DNA of 64,000 nt from Pantoea sp. Mb-10. Lineage in GTDB: Bacteria; Pseudomonadota; Gammaproteobacteria; Enterobacterales; Enterobacteriaceae. This document shows positions 34,693 to 46,245 of the stretch, in pieces; the stretch's first letter is position 1; the number at the start of each line of letters is the position of its first letter. A program made the translations under genes and the position numbers. Location: assembly GCF_021272205.1 (NCBI RefSeq), contig NZ_JAJSDX010000004.1, positions 186,001 to 250,000 of the forward strand, in the 5' to 3' direction. The notes below the pieces were generated by a model. The model saw only the letters and a list, made by a program, of their open reading frames with translations. It had not been told where the DNA came from and searched no databases.

Positions 34693-34720
34693 CTTGAAAG
34701 CGTTTTTAATGCCCCTATTT
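34693..34720 (+). promoter_or_regulatory. Sigma-32 heat-shock promoter of groESL
   Basis: CTTGAAA (34693-34699) and CCCCTATTT (34712-34720), 12 bases apart, match the sigma-32 consensus CTTGAAA / CCCCATnT and lie 83 bases before groES, as in E. coli. Confidence 0.9.
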
Positions 34721-34802
34721 CTCTCACCACGAGGCCGGAACCCTCAAGCCCGGCGTTCAACCCCAAAATGAATGATTGGACTTCTCAAAGGAGAGCTATC
34801 AA

Positions 34803-35096
34803 ATGAAAATTCGTCCGTTGCACGATCGCGTTATCGTCAAGCGTAAAGAAGTTGAAGCCAAATCTGCTGGCGGTATCGTTCTGACCGGCTCTGCAGCAGG
34901 CAAATCCACTCGCGGTGAAGTACTGGCCGTTGGCAATGGTCGCATCCTGGATAACGGCGACGTGAAGCCGCTGGATGTGAAAGTGGGCGATCTGGTGATC
35001 TTCAGCGAAGGTTACGGCGCGAAAACCGAGAAGATCGACAACGAAGAAGTTCTGATCATCTCTGAAAGCGACATTCTTGCGATTGTTGAAGCGTAA
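34803..35096 (+). CDS. groS: Co-chaperonin GroES
   Basis: A 97-residue protein, the length of E. coli GroES. It forms the heptameric lid of GroEL. The mobile loop (Gly-Gly-Ile-Val-Leu-Thr, about residues 23-30) and the C-terminal Ile-Leu-Ala-Ile-Val-Glu-Ala are present. ATG 34803 follows AAGGAGAG. It is the first gene of the heat-shock operon, 35 bases before groEL. Confidence 0.98.
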   Translation: MKIRPLHDRVIVKRKEVEAKSAGGIVLTGSAAGKSTRGEVLAVGNGRILDNGDVKPLDVKVGDLVIFSEGYGAKTEKIDNEEVLIISESDILAIVEA

Positions 35097-35119
35097 TTCA
35101 CTGAACGAAACGAATTTAA

Positions 35120-36781
<1,662 letters not shown>

Positions 36782-36808
36782 TTGCCCCAGGCAGCTTAAG
36801 CCTCTGAG

Positions 36809-36839
36809 AACCCCCGATCGGAAACGGTCGGGGGTTTTT
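36809..36839 (+). terminator. Intrinsic terminator of groESL
   Basis: AACCCCCGA(TC)... pairs with ...TCGGGGGTT around a short GATCGGAAACGG-type loop and ends in TTTTT. It lies 28 bases past the groEL stop. Confidence 0.85.
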
Positions 36840-36976
36840 CTTTTGGTCACGAACAAGGTATAAGTAAGGGCGCAAGACTTCGGCTTTGCGGGTTTAGGGC
36901 AATGAATGTTCAGAAAAAATGTGCGCTTTTCTGCTACGCTGCCGCCCGACAATGATGATAATAAATGGGGATTACA

Positions 36977-37324
36977 ATGCGGATTAACCTCTTACTCGGA
37001 CTGGCAGTGAGCACCGCGCTTCTGGCAGGCTGTAGCAGCTCTAATCAACTGAGTGCCGGCGGCGAGCGCGTAACCTTCGTCGATCAGCAGCCGGGCAGCC
37101 AATGCCAGCTGTTGGGCAATGTCACCGGTTCGCAGAGCAATTGGTTGAGCGGATCGGGCGGTGAAGGCAGCTCGCTGCGTGGTGCGGCCAACGACCTGCG
37201 TAACCGCGCGGCAGAGATGGGCGGCAACGTGATTTATGGTGCCACCAGCCCAACGCAGAACCTGCTCTCGGCCTTCGCGCCGCTCGACAGCAAAATGAGC
37301 GGCCAGGTTTACAAATGCCCTTGA
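36977..37324 (+). CDS. yjeI: YjeI-like lipoprotein (DUF4156)
   Basis: A 115-residue protein with a type II signal peptide ending at Leu-Ala-Gly-Cys (Cys19), and a C-terminal half with Asn-Asp-Leu-Arg-Asn-Arg-Ala-Ala-Glu-Met-Gly-Gly-Asn typical of DUF4156 proteins. It is likely an outer-membrane lipoprotein of unknown function. It lies between groEL and epmB as in E. coli. The ATG at 36977 gives a proper lipobox. Confidence 0.85.
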   Translation: MRINLLLGLAVSTALLAGCSSSNQLSAGGERVTFVDQQPGSQCQLLGNVTGSQSNWLSGSGGEGSSLRGAANDLRNRAAEMGGNVIYGATSPTQNLLSAFAPLDSKMSGQVYKCP

Positions 37325-37339
37325 TGGCATCGACAGCAT

Positions 37340-37367
37340 AAAAAAAGCCGCGCATGCGGCTTTTTTT
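37340..37367. terminator. Bidirectional terminator between yjeI and epmB
   Basis: AAAAAAAGCCGC-GCAT-GCGGCTTTTTTT is symmetric and stands between two convergent genes, so it can end transcription on both strands. Confidence 0.85.
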
Positions 37368-37383
37368 ACAGCTATCGGCAACG

Positions 37384-38412
37384 CTATTCCTGGCGCAGCT
37401 GCAAATCCAGCGGCGTTTTGCTCGGCTCGCCGCCAATTTCACGCGCCAGTTTCGGCACCAGATAGCCTGAAACGCGGCTCAGCAGCGCGCGCACTATCTC
37501 ACGCGCCTCGTCATCGGAAACAAAGAAATGTGCCGCGCCCTGGACTTTGTCCAGTACGTGCAGGTAATAGGGCAGGATTCCGGCGTCAAACAGCGCGTTG
37601 CTCAGGTTTGCCAGCGTTGTTGCGCTGTCGTTGACACCGCGCAGCAGCACGCTCTGGTTCAGCAGCGTGACGCCCGCGCGCTTCAAGCGCTGCATCGCCT
37701 CACGCAGGTCATCATCGATTTCCTGCGCGTGATTGATGTGCGTCACCATCAGCACCTGTAGGCGGGTGTTGGCCAGCCTCTCACAGAGCGCGTCGGTGAT
37801 GCGCGCAGGGATCACCACCGGCAAGCGGCTATGAATACGCAGGCGCTTGAGATGGGGGATCTTTTCTAGCGCGTCAATCAGCCAGGCCAGCTCGCGATCT
37901 TTCGCCATCAGCGGGTCGCCGCCGGAGAAGATGATTTCGTCCAGCTCTTCATGACGGGCGATGTAATCGATCGCGGCCTGCCAGTTACGCTTGTTACCCT
38001 GATTATCCTGATAAGGAAAGTGGCGACGGAAGCAGTAGCGGCAGTTGACGGCGCAGCCGCCTTTTACCAATAAGAGCGCGCGGTTTCTATACTTATGCAA
38101 CAAGCCCGGCACCGCACTGCTTTGCTCATCCAGCGGGTCGGTGCTGTATCCTGGCGCATCCATAAATTCCTGGCGACGGGTCAACACCTGCAGCAAGAGC
38201 GGGTCGTGCGCGTCGCCGCGCCGCATACGTTGAATGAAGGCTCGCGGCACGCGCAGCGCGAAAAGCGTGCGCGCAGCGCTGCCTTCCGCGTAATCAGCGT
38301 GATTTTCGAGCGCTAAAAGTTGCAGTAATTCAGCGGGATCGGTGACAACATCAGCAAGTTGCTGCAACCAATCTTCTCTGGCGGGGGGATTTAGGGTTAC
38401 AATGTGTGCCAT
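37384..38412 (-). CDS. epmB: EF-P lysine 2,3-aminomutase EpmB
   Basis: A 342-residue radical-SAM enzyme that turns alpha-lysine into beta-lysine for the modification of elongation factor P. The 4Fe-4S cluster motif Cys-x-x-x-Cys-x-x-Cys is in Gly-Gly-Cys-Ala-Val-Asn-Cys-Arg-Tyr-Cys (about residues 120-127). A Gly-Gly-Asp-Pro-Leu motif follows at about residue 166. It is divergent from efp across 40 bases, and epmA lies downstream of efp, so the complete EF-P modification set is in one place. Confidence 0.96.
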   Translation of the reverse strand: MAHIVTLNPPAREDWLQQLADVVTDPAELLQLLALENHADYAEGSAARTLFALRVPRAFIQRMRRGDAHDPLLLQVLTRRQEFMDAPGYSTDPLDEQSSAVPGLLHKYRNRALLLVKGGCAVNCRYCFRRHFPYQDNQGNKRNWQAAIDYIARHEELDEIIFSGGDPLMAKDRELAWLIDALEKIPHLKRLRIHSRLPVVIPARITDALCERLANTRLQVLMVTHINHAQEIDDDLREAMQRLKRAGVTLLNQSVLLRGVNDSATTLANLSNALFDAGILPYYLHVLDKVQGAAHFFVSDDEAREIVRALLSRVSGYLVPKLAREIGGEPSKTPLDLQLRQE

Positions 38413-38452
38413 TTTTTTGGCTATTACCAGTTAATATCTACAGAGGGCCTTT

Positions 38453-39019
38453 ATGGCGACGTATCTTAGCAACGATTTTCGTTCCGGTCTTAAAATCATG
38501 TTCGAAGGCGAACCGTACGCCATCGAATCGAGTGAATTCGTAAAACCGGGTAAAGGCCAGGCATTCGCACGTGTAAAAATGCGCCGCCTGCTGACCGGTT
38601 CTCGCGTTGAGAAAACCTTCAAATCCACGGACTCTGCCGAAGGCGCAGACGTACGGGATATGACGCTGCAGTACTCTTACAACGACGGCGACTTCTTCTA
38701 CTTCATGCACCCTGAATCTTTCGAACAGTATCAGGTTGAAGCCAAAGTGCTGGATGATGTCACCAAGTGGCTGCAGGACAACGCGGAGTGTATCGTAACC
38801 CTGTGGAACGATAAACCTATCGCCGTGCAGCCGCCGAACTTCATCGAAGCGGAAATCACCGAAACCGACCCAGGCCTGAAAGGCGATACGGCGGGTACCG
38901 GCGGTAAGCCAGCGACGCTCTCTACTGGCGCGGTCATCAAAGTGCCACTGTTCGTGCAGATCGGCGAAGTGGTAAAAGTGGATACCCGCTCTGGCGAATA
39001 CGTTTCTCGCGTAAAATAA
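38453..39019 (+). CDS. efp: Translation elongation factor P
   Basis: A 188-residue protein, the E. coli length. It relieves ribosome stalling at proline runs. The modified lysine Lys34 lies in Pro-Gly-Lys-Gly-Gln (residues 32-36), the E. coli context that EpmA recognises. Three OB-like domains can be followed. EpmB and EpmA, which add and supply beta-lysine, flank it. Confidence 0.98.
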   Translation: MATYLSNDFRSGLKIMFEGEPYAIESSEFVKPGKGQAFARVKMRRLLTGSRVEKTFKSTDSAEGADVRDMTLQYSYNDGDFFYFMHPESFEQYQVEAKVLDDVTKWLQDNAECIVTLWNDKPIAVQPPNFIEAEITETDPGLKGDTAGTGGKPATLSTGAVIKVPLFVQIGEVVKVDTRSGEYVSRVK

Positions 39020-39036
39020 GTGCAGCATCCTGAATC

Positions 39037-39062
39037 AGGCGCATCTTTGATGCGCCTTTTTT
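39037..39062 (+). terminator. Intrinsic terminator of efp
   Basis: AGGCGCATC-ttt-GATGCGCCT followed by TTTTT lies 18 bases past the efp stop. Confidence 0.85.
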
Positions 39063-39195
39063 GTTTTAGTGCCACGGAAATCCCGCTGTGCATAAATAAT
39101 TGCGCGTCGCGCACGGGGGCCGAGCGCCAGCAGGGCATATTCCGACTATGCTTTTAAAGCTGTACTTTTACTGCAACTAAAAAAAGGACATGGCT

Positions 39196-39330
39196 ATGTT
39201 AAAGAAAAGTATTGTCGCAATTTTCTCCGTATTGGTGCTTTCTACCTTGCTATCAGCCTGCAATACCACGCGTGGCGTAGGCGAAGATGTCGAAGCCGGC
39301 GGCAAGGCGATTCAGCGCACCACGCAGTAA
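39196..39330 (+). CDS. ecnB: Entericidin-like lipoprotein
   Basis: A 44-residue lipoprotein. The signal ends in the lipobox Leu-Leu-Ser-Ala-Cys (Cys22), and the mature part reads Asn-Thr-Thr-Arg-Gly-Val-Gly-Glu-Asp, the entericidin hallmark. It resembles EcnB (bacteriolytic) more than EcnA (antidote). In E. coli ecnA and ecnB stand together behind efp; only one copy is here. ATG 39196 has AAAGGA at a good distance; the in-frame ATG at 39190 is too close to that site. Confidence 0.85.
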   Translation: MLKKSIVAIFSVLVLSTLLSACNTTRGVGEDVEAGGKAIQRTTQ

Positions 39331-39336
39331 GCGTTT

Positions 39337-39366
39337 AAGCCGGTACGAACCCTTCGTACCGGCTTC
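39337..39366 (+). terminator. Hairpin after the entericidin gene
   Basis: AAGCCGGTACGA pairs with TCGTACCGGCTT around a five-base loop, 6 bases past the stop. The T run after it is short, so termination may be incomplete. Confidence 0.6.
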
Positions 39367-39480
39367 TGCGGTTCCCGCCTGTGCCGTCTTTCATGAAAAC
39401 CGTCCTGCGCGCTGTGCCGTTGTTTGCTGCGATTATTGCGGGTAGACTTCCCTCCCCAATCTGTTCCAGGAGTCATCACC

Positions 39481-40458
39481 ATGAGCGAAACAGCAAGCTG
39501 GCAGCCAAGCGCCTCTATCGCCAATTTGTTGAAACGCGCCGCAATCTTAGCGGAAATTCGCCGTTTCTTTGCCGATCGTGGCGTGTTGGAAGTGGACACA
39601 CCCGCGATGAGTCAGGCCACCGTAACCGACATTCATCTGGTGCCGTTCCAGACGCGTTTTGTTGGGCCTGGCGCGGCGGAAGGACGCGATCTGTGGCTGA
39701 TGACCAGTCCCGAATACCACATGAAGCGCCTGCTCGCCGCGGGCAGCGGACCGATTTATCAGATGGGCCGCTGTTTCCGCAATGAAGAAGCTGGCCGCCA
39801 CCATAATCCGGAATTCACCATGCTGGAGTGGTATCGCCCGCACTATGATATGTATCGGCTGATGAACGAAGTCGATGATCTGATGCAGCAGGTGCTGGAG
39901 TGCGACAGCGCAGAATCCCTCTCGTACCAGCAGGCGTTTATTCGCCATCTTGAACTCGATCCGCTATCTGCAGATAAAACGCAGCTGCGCGAGGCGGCGA
40001 CAAAGCTGGGGGAAGGGGAGCTGGCGCAGCGCGAAGAGGATCGTGATACGCTTTTGCAGCTGCTGTTTATGCTGGGCGTGGAGCCCAAAATCGGCAATGA
40101 CAAGCCGTGCTTTATTTACCATTTCCCCGCGAGTCAGGCTGCGCTGGCGGAGATCAGCACCGAAGACCACCGCGTGGCGGAGCGCTTTGAGGTTTACTAC
40201 AAAGGCGTCGAGCTGGCCAACGGTTTCCGCGAGCTGACCGACAGCCGCGAACAGCGCCAGCGCTTTGAACAGGATAACCGCCGTCGGGCCGCGCGCGGGT
40301 TGCCACAGCATCCCATTGATACCTTGTTGCTGGATGCGTTAGCGCACGGCATGCCGGCCTGTTCCGGCGTCGCGCTGGGCGTTGATCGGTTGATTATGCT
40401 GGCGCTGAAAGCTGACGCGCTGAGTGACGTGATCGCCTTCCCGGTTGAGCGCAGTTAA
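39481..40458 (+). CDS. epmA: EF-P--(R)-beta-lysine ligase EpmA
   Basis: A 325-residue class-II lysyl-tRNA-synthetase paralogue that attaches beta-lysine to Lys34 of EF-P. It has the class-II motif 2 (Phe-Arg-Asn-Glu near residue 99) and motif 3 (Gly-Val-Ala-Leu-Gly-Val-Asp-Arg near residue 303) but no anticodon-binding domain. The ATG at 39481 follows CAGGAG; the longer open frame to 39424 was rejected. It is separated from efp only by the entericidin gene. Confidence 0.96.
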   Translation: MSETASWQPSASIANLLKRAAILAEIRRFFADRGVLEVDTPAMSQATVTDIHLVPFQTRFVGPGAAEGRDLWLMTSPEYHMKRLLAAGSGPIYQMGRCFRNEEAGRHHNPEFTMLEWYRPHYDMYRLMNEVDDLMQQVLECDSAESLSYQQAFIRHLELDPLSADKTQLREAATKLGEGELAQREEDRDTLLQLLFMLGVEPKIGNDKPCFIYHFPASQAALAEISTEDHRVAERFEVYYKGVELANGFRELTDSREQRQRFEQDNRRRAARGLPQHPIDTLLLDALAHGMPACSGVALGVDRLIMLALKADALSDVIAFPVERS

Positions 40459-40460
40459 GA

Positions 40461-40488
40461 CAATAAGGGCGCGGCTGCGCCCTTATTG
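40461..40488. terminator. Terminator-like hairpin between epmA and degS
   Basis: CAATAAGGGCGC-ggct-GCGCCCTTATTG is symmetric and overlaps the degS stop codon, so it can serve both convergent genes. T runs are short. Confidence 0.6.
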
Positions 40489-41562
40489 TGGTGTCGTTAC
40501 GGGGCTGCGTGTTTCCGGGAATTCCTGAATAGTGACCGGCAGCGTCATCTTGCGATCGTTGCGCAGCACCTGCACCTCAATCACTGAGCCAGGCCGTATT
40601 TCTGCCACCTGATCCATGGTTTCCTGGGCCGATAGCGCCGGTTTGCCGTTGACCTGCAGCAAGACGTCATTGGCCTCAATGCCCGCGCGATCCGCCGGTC
40701 CGCCCGGCGTCACCTCATTGACAATAATGCCCTGTACGCGATCGAGGTTGTTGCCTTGGCCGTGCAGCGGCGGCAGTTCGCGCCCGGTAATTCCGATGTA
40801 GCCACGGATGACGCGCCCGTCGCGAATCAGTTTCTCCATGATGCGCGTGGCCAGCGCGGTGGGAATGGCAAACCCAATACCTTCTGGCGTTTCGCCGTCG
40901 CTGCTTTTATCAAACGTCAGGGTGTTGATGCCCATCAGTTCGCCCAGTGAGTTAATCAGCGCACCGCCGGAGTTGCCTTGGTTGATCGAGGCGTCGGTCT
41001 GTAAAAAGTTCTGACGTCCTGATGAGCTCAGGCCAATGCGACCGGTGGCGCTAATGATGCCTTGCGTAACCGTCTGGCCGAGGTTGTACGGATTGCCGAT
41101 CGCCATGACCACATCGCCGATATGCGCAATGCGTTTGGGGTTGATGGGGATCACCGGCAGGTTGGATGCACTGATTTTCAGCACCGCCAGATCGGTCATG
41201 GTATCCGAGCCCACCAGCGTTGCCTCAAAAAAGCGGCCATCCTGCAGTGCAACGATAATCTGGTCGGCATTATTGATCACGTGCTTATTGGTAAGAATGT
41301 ACCCTTTGCCGTTCATGATGACGCCAGAACCCAGCGTGGTAATGCCGCGGTTGTTATTGCCATGGGCGCTGCGATTATAAACATTCACGACCGCAGGCAC
41401 GGCGCGACGCACGCCAGGATTGAAGCTGACCGGCGCTTCATCATCGCTATTGTCGTGGTCAAAGGTGACGCTGCTCCCCATGCGCAGCGCAGGGATCGCA
41501 ACAAGCAGTAAGCCCGCCACAATCAGGCCCATGATCACAGAACGCAAGAGTTTAAGAAACAT
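40483..41562 (-). CDS. degS: Site-1 serine protease DegS
   Basis: A 359-residue inner-membrane-anchored protease that starts the sigma-E envelope stress response by cutting RseA. A single anchor lies at residues 4-25, the catalytic triad is His94, Asp124 and Ser198 (Gly-Asn-Ser-Gly-Gly), and one PDZ domain occupies about residues 255-345. It follows degQ in the same direction with 87 bases between them. In E. coli mdh and argR follow this pair; here epmA follows, so the neighbourhood is rearranged. Confidence 0.96.
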   Translation of the reverse strand: MFLKLLRSVIMGLIVAGLLLVAIPALRMGSSVTFDHDNSDDEAPVSFNPGVRRAVPAVVNVYNRSAHGNNNRGITTLGSGVIMNGKGYILTNKHVINNADQIIVALQDGRFFEATLVGSDTMTDLAVLKISASNLPVIPINPKRIAHIGDVVMAIGNPYNLGQTVTQGIISATGRIGLSSSGRQNFLQTDASINQGNSGGALINSLGELMGINTLTFDKSSDGETPEGIGFAIPTALATRIMEKLIRDGRVIRGYIGITGRELPPLHGQGNNLDRVQGIIVNEVTPGGPADRAGIEANDVLLQVNGKPALSAQETMDQVAEIRPGSVIEVQVLRNDRKMTLPVTIQEFPETRSPVTTPQ

Positions 41563-41610
41563 GGTGTTATTTCACGCCAGGGAAGATCGGAGGGCAGAAT
41601 ATCATGAGTG

Positions 41611-41640
41611 TGGGCGGACAATCACCTGCTTGTCCGCCCA
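41611..41640 (-). other. Inverted repeat between degQ and degS
   Basis: TGGGCGGACA and TGTCCGCCCA are perfect 10-base arms around a ten-base loop, 9 bases after degQ. No T run follows, so it may be an mRNA-stability or attenuating hairpin rather than a full terminator. Confidence 0.55.
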
Positions 41641-41649
41641 GCGTGAAGA

Positions 41650-43020
41650 TTAACGCAACAGCAGGTAAATACTCTCCTCACCGCGCATTACGTTTAAGGC
41701 CAGCACCGGCGGCTTGCTCTCCAACACTTTGCGCATCGCGGCCAGTGACTCTACGCGCGTGCGGTTAACGCCAACGATAATATCGTCCTTCTGCAGCCCC
41801 ACTTGCTCGGCAGGCGTCCCTTTGGCAATGCTGTCCACTTTCACGCCTTTGTCGCCGGTTTTGGTGGCGCCGTCGCTCAATGTCGCACCCTGTAAGGCCG
41901 GTGACATCAGCTGTGCGCTGGCGGTGGTTTGCGCGCTTTGCTCAAGCGTCACACTCACAGTCACCGGCTTGCCCTCACGCAGGAGGCCGATTTTGACCTG
42001 CTGGCCCGGCGGCGTAGTGCCGACTTTGACGCGCAGCTCAGCAAAGCTGGTGATCGGTTTATCGTTAATTGAGACAATGATATCGCCGGATTTGATGCCC
42101 GCTTTCTCGGCGGCGGATTTCGGCAGCACTTCGGACACAAAGGCACCGCGCTGCGCGTCAACGTTGAAGGCTTTGGCGATATCTGCCGTCATTTCCGTGC
42201 CTTTAATGCCCAACTGGCCGCGCTTCACTTCGCCGAACTGAATCAGCTGCTGCGCAAGGTTCATGGCCATATTGCTGGGGATGGCGAAGCCGATGCCGAT
42301 ATTGCCGCCGCTGGAGGCAAGAATGGCGGTATTAATACCAATTAATTCGCCGTTCAGGTTAACCAATGCGCCGCCAGAGTTACCGCGGTTAATCGCCGCA
42401 TCGGTTTGAATGAAGTTTTCCAGACCTTCCAGATTCAGCCCGCTGCGGCCCAGTGCGGAGATAATGCCTGATGTCGCGGTCTGTCCCAAACCAAACGGGT
42501 TGCCGATGGCGACAGCAAAGTCACCGACCTTCAGCGCATCGGAGTCGGCGATTTTTACCTGGGTTAAATTTTTCGCGCCTTCAACCTGAATCAGCGCAAT
42601 GTCGGTCTGCTCATCGTGGCCGATCAGTTTGGCGTCATACTCGTTGCCGTCAGCCATTTGCACGCTGATTTTGTCTGCGCCGTTGACCACGTGATTGTTG
42701 GTGAGGATATAACCTTTGGCTGCATCGATGATGACGCCCGAACCCAATCCTTCAAACGGTTGGGGTTGCGACTGTCCAGGCGCTTGGCCAAAGAAGCGTT
42801 TCAGCGGTTCAGGGATGTCCTGCGCCTGCTGACCGCTATCCGTACCCTCAACGTGTACGCTGACCACCGCAGGCAGCACCTTTTCCAACATCGGCGCCAG
42901 ACTTGGCAGGGCTTGTCCCTGAATTTGCGCGGGTAGGGTTGCCATAGCGCCAGGCGTGGCAGCCAGACTCATCCCAATGCTTAAGGCTAATGCGCTTAAA
43001 AATCGTGTTTGTTTTTTCAT
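41650..43020 (-). CDS. degQ: Periplasmic serine endoprotease DegQ
   Basis: A 456-residue exported protease/chaperone of the HtrA family. A signal peptide ends near Gly-Ala-Met-Ala (residue 27), the triad is His110, Asp140 and Ser215, and two PDZ domains follow (about residues 260-350 and 370-450). The start at 43020 gives a normal signal peptide; the longer open frame to 43119 does not. The short LA loop near residues 60-90 fits DegQ rather than DegP. Confidence 0.95.
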   Translation of the reverse strand: MKKQTRFLSALALSIGMSLAATPGAMATLPAQIQGQALPSLAPMLEKVLPAVVSVHVEGTDSGQQAQDIPEPLKRFFGQAPGQSQPQPFEGLGSGVIIDAAKGYILTNNHVVNGADKISVQMADGNEYDAKLIGHDEQTDIALIQVEGAKNLTQVKIADSDALKVGDFAVAIGNPFGLGQTATSGIISALGRSGLNLEGLENFIQTDAAINRGNSGGALVNLNGELIGINTAILASSGGNIGIGFAIPSNMAMNLAQQLIQFGEVKRGQLGIKGTEMTADIAKAFNVDAQRGAFVSEVLPKSAAEKAGIKSGDIIVSINDKPITSFAELRVKVGTTPPGQQVKIGLLREGKPVTVSVTLEQSAQTTASAQLMSPALQGATLSDGATKTGDKGVKVDSIAKGTPAEQVGLQKDDIIVGVNRTRVESLAAMRKVLESKPPVLALNVMRGEESIYLLLR

Positions 43021-43090
43021 TGCCAAAATGCTCTCGCTGCGAATAAGGGGATAAACGTGTGACAGTAGTGTGCTGGCGTGCGCGGAAAAC

Positions 43091-43116
43091 AAAAAGGGCA
43101 CAGCTAAGCTGTGCCC
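43091..43116 (-). terminator. Intrinsic terminator of zapG
   Basis: On the minus strand GGGCACAGC-tta-GCTGTGCCC is followed by TTTTT, nine or so bases past the zapG stop. Confidence 0.85.
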
Positions 43117-43124
43117 CAAAAGGA

Positions 43125-43529
43125 TTATTTTTGCGCGGTGCGGTCGCCGCCGCGCAGCAGGCCAGAGGCACCTTCAGAGTAATCACGCGGGATTTGCACC
43201 GGCGCCTGATCGTTGTCGGCCTCGGCTTCCGTCAGCTGATAAGCAAACGGGTTTTTCTCGCCAGGCAGGTTGGGCAGCAGATCGTTCGATCCTTTGGCCA
43301 TGTGCTGATACAGCTGGCGGTAATCATGCGCCATGTTGTCCAGCAGCTCCGCGCTGCGTGCAAAATGGTTGGTGAGCTCTTCACGATAATCGGCCAGCTC
43401 AGCCCGAGATTTTTCCAGTTCATACTGCATACTGCGCTGTTCACGCAGCTTTTTGTTGCCAAAACGCATGACTACCGCGCCGACAATAATACCAACGACT
43501 AATCCAATCAGCCCGTATTCCCAGGTCAT
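43125..43529 (-). CDS. zapG: Z-ring-associated protein ZapG (YhcB)
   Basis: A 134-residue protein with one N-terminal membrane anchor (about residues 4-22) and a long coiled coil (about residues 28-95), followed by a loose Asp/Pro-rich tail. E. coli ZapG (YhcB, DUF1043) links envelope growth and cell division. It lies beside degQ and divergent from zapE, as in E. coli. Confidence 0.93.
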   Translation of the reverse strand: MTWEYGLIGLVVGIIVGAVVMRFGNKKLREQRSMQYELEKSRAELADYREELTNHFARSAELLDNMAHDYRQLYQHMAKGSNDLLPNLPGEKNPFAYQLTEAEADNDQAPVQIPRDYSEGASGLLRGGDRTAQK

Positions 43530-43719
43530 AATGACTCCCGTGTAATTTCCGTTGTTTCGTAGGGCAGTGCTTCTGCTTCTGTTTCAACTTCAATAGTAGC
43601 CACTATACCCGTTAATCTATTGGAAGTGGAACTCCTGGCCTGCATCGCTTAGTGTATAGCGGCCTAATTTTCAGCAACCGAAACGTGAATCGGACTTTTT
43701 CAGGGATTCTGAGAGAACC

Positions 43720-44847
43720 ATGCAAACCTCATCTCCGCTTGCCCGCTACGAGCAGGCGCTGTCGCAGGGCGAGTTTCGTCCGGATGACGTACAACGTGAA
43801 GCGATTACCCGGCTAGACGTGATTCAACAAGGGTTGGTTGCGCGCACGCATCGCGCGGAGCCGGCCGCCACCGGGCTATTGGGTCGGCTGTCAAAGCTGA
43901 TGGGAAAAGAGACATCGCGGCAGGAAACGCCGGTGCGCGGTCTGTACATGTGGGGCGGCGTGGGGCGCGGCAAAACCTGGGTGATGGACCTGTTTTTTCA
44001 GTCTATTCCTGGCGAGCGCAAACTGCGTCTGCACTTCCACCGCTTTATGCTGCGCGTACACGAAGAGCTCACTGCGCTGCAGGGCCAGAGCGATCCGCTG
44101 TTGATTGTTGCGGACCGATTCAAAGCTGAAACCGATATTCTCTGCTTTGATGAGTTTTTTGTCTCGGACATTACCGATGCCATGCTGTTGGGCACGCTGA
44201 TGGAAGCGCTGTTTGCGCGCGGCATCTCGCTGGTTGCCACCTCCAATATTCCGCCGGATGATCTGTACCGCAATGGCTTACAGCGCGCGCGCTTTCTGCC
44301 CGCCATTGAGCAGATAAAACAGCACTGCGATGTCATGAACGTGGACGCGGGCATTGACTACCGACTGCGGACGCTCACCTCGGCTCACCTGTGGAACTTC
44401 CCGCTAAACGACGCGACGCACGCGGAGATGGAGAGAATGTTCAAGGCGCTGTCAGGCAAGCCGCGCGAAGACGCGCCCGTGTTGGAAATCAATCACCGTC
44501 AGATGGCAACGCGAGGGGTGCACGAAGGCGTACTGGCGATTGATTTTCTCACGCTATGCGGGGCTGGTCGCAGCCAGCACGATTACATCGCCCTGTCGCG
44601 CCGCTTCCACAGCGTGCTGCTGTACGATGTGCCGGTAATGATTTACAAGACCGAGGATCAGGCGCGCCGTTTTCTCGCGCTGGTGGACGAGTTCTATGAA
44701 CGCCACGTGAAGTTGGTGGTGGCGGCTGAAACGTCGCTGTTTGAAATTTATCAGGGGACGCGCTTGAAGTTTGAGTATCAGCGCTGCCTGTCGCGTTTGC
44801 AGGAGATGCAAAGCGAAGAGTATTTGCGTCTGCCGCATCTCCCCTGA
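43720..44847 (+). CDS. zapE: Cell-division ATPase ZapE
   Basis: A 375-residue AFG1-type ATPase that acts on the Z-ring at late division. Walker A is Gly-Gly-Val-Gly-Arg-Gly-Lys-Thr (about residues 79-86), and Walker B is Leu-Cys-Phe-Asp-Glu-Phe (about residues 139-144). It is complete and close in length to E. coli ZapE. It lies upstream of rplM with a 237-base leader between. Confidence 0.95.
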   Translation: MQTSSPLARYEQALSQGEFRPDDVQREAITRLDVIQQGLVARTHRAEPAATGLLGRLSKLMGKETSRQETPVRGLYMWGGVGRGKTWVMDLFFQSIPGERKLRLHFHRFMLRVHEELTALQGQSDPLLIVADRFKAETDILCFDEFFVSDITDAMLLGTLMEALFARGISLVATSNIPPDDLYRNGLQRARFLPAIEQIKQHCDVMNVDAGIDYRLRTLTSAHLWNFPLNDATHAEMERMFKALSGKPREDAPVLEINHRQMATRGVHEGVLAIDFLTLCGAGRSQHDYIALSRRFHSVLLYDVPVMIYKTEDQARRFLALVDEFYERHVKLVVAAETSLFEIYQGTRLKFEYQRCLSRLQEMQSEEYLRLPHLP

Positions 44848-44885
44848 GCGCGTGGGAGAAATCGCAGGAAATAGGTGCAAAAAGG

Positions 44886-44915
44886 TTCGATCTTTGAGTT
44901 CGACTTCTCTATAAT
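44886..44915 (+). promoter_or_regulatory. Probable sigma-70 promoter of rplM-rpsI
   Basis: A perfect TATAAT (44910-44915) with a weak -35 (TTCGAT at 44886-44891, 18-base spacer) lies about 170 bases before rplM. The long leader fits known autoregulation of rplM by L13 in enterobacteria. Confidence 0.6.
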
Positions 44916-45060
44916 CTTGCGACCCCACGTTACAGCATCGGTTTTCTTTCCCAGAACTCGATGTGATCCAGTAACTCACTTGAAGGGGTGGCTTGCTGGG
45001 CAAAATGGTCGTGTGAGCCTCATTCGTTTACTTAGCGTTTGGGATTTCACCAACGTGTAA

Positions 45061-45513
<453 letters not shown>

Positions 45514-45525
45514 TCGGGATTATAG

Positions 45526-45921
<396 letters not shown>

Positions 45922-45950
45922 TTGTGGCTGCTTCGGCAGCGGCAGTTGGC

Positions 45951-45977
45951 AAAAAAACCCGCTTCGGCGGGTTTTTT
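45951..45977 (+). terminator. Intrinsic terminator of rplM-rpsI
   Basis: AAAAAACCCGC-ttcg-GCGGGTTTTTT, with a stable UUCG loop, lies 30 bases past rpsI. Confidence 0.92.
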
Positions 45978-46245
45978 ATTGGCATTTTTTCTGCTTTTTT
46001 AGACCAAACACGCGAACTTTCCCCGCATTTTGCCCGCAATTCATTATACCTGCCCCACACGCTGTCTAAAATCTGGTAAACTGACTGACACTTTGCGCCC
46101 GTGGCCCGGCGCGTTATGTCTCTGTTGTGTGCCTTCATGACCTCTAGAGCGCAAACGCTGGCTGAGAGCGAATCTGATGAGCAGGTGAGTCGCCGCGTGG
46201 TTGGCTATTCGCAGTATTTTTTTGTGAACAAACTTGGAGGTTTTC

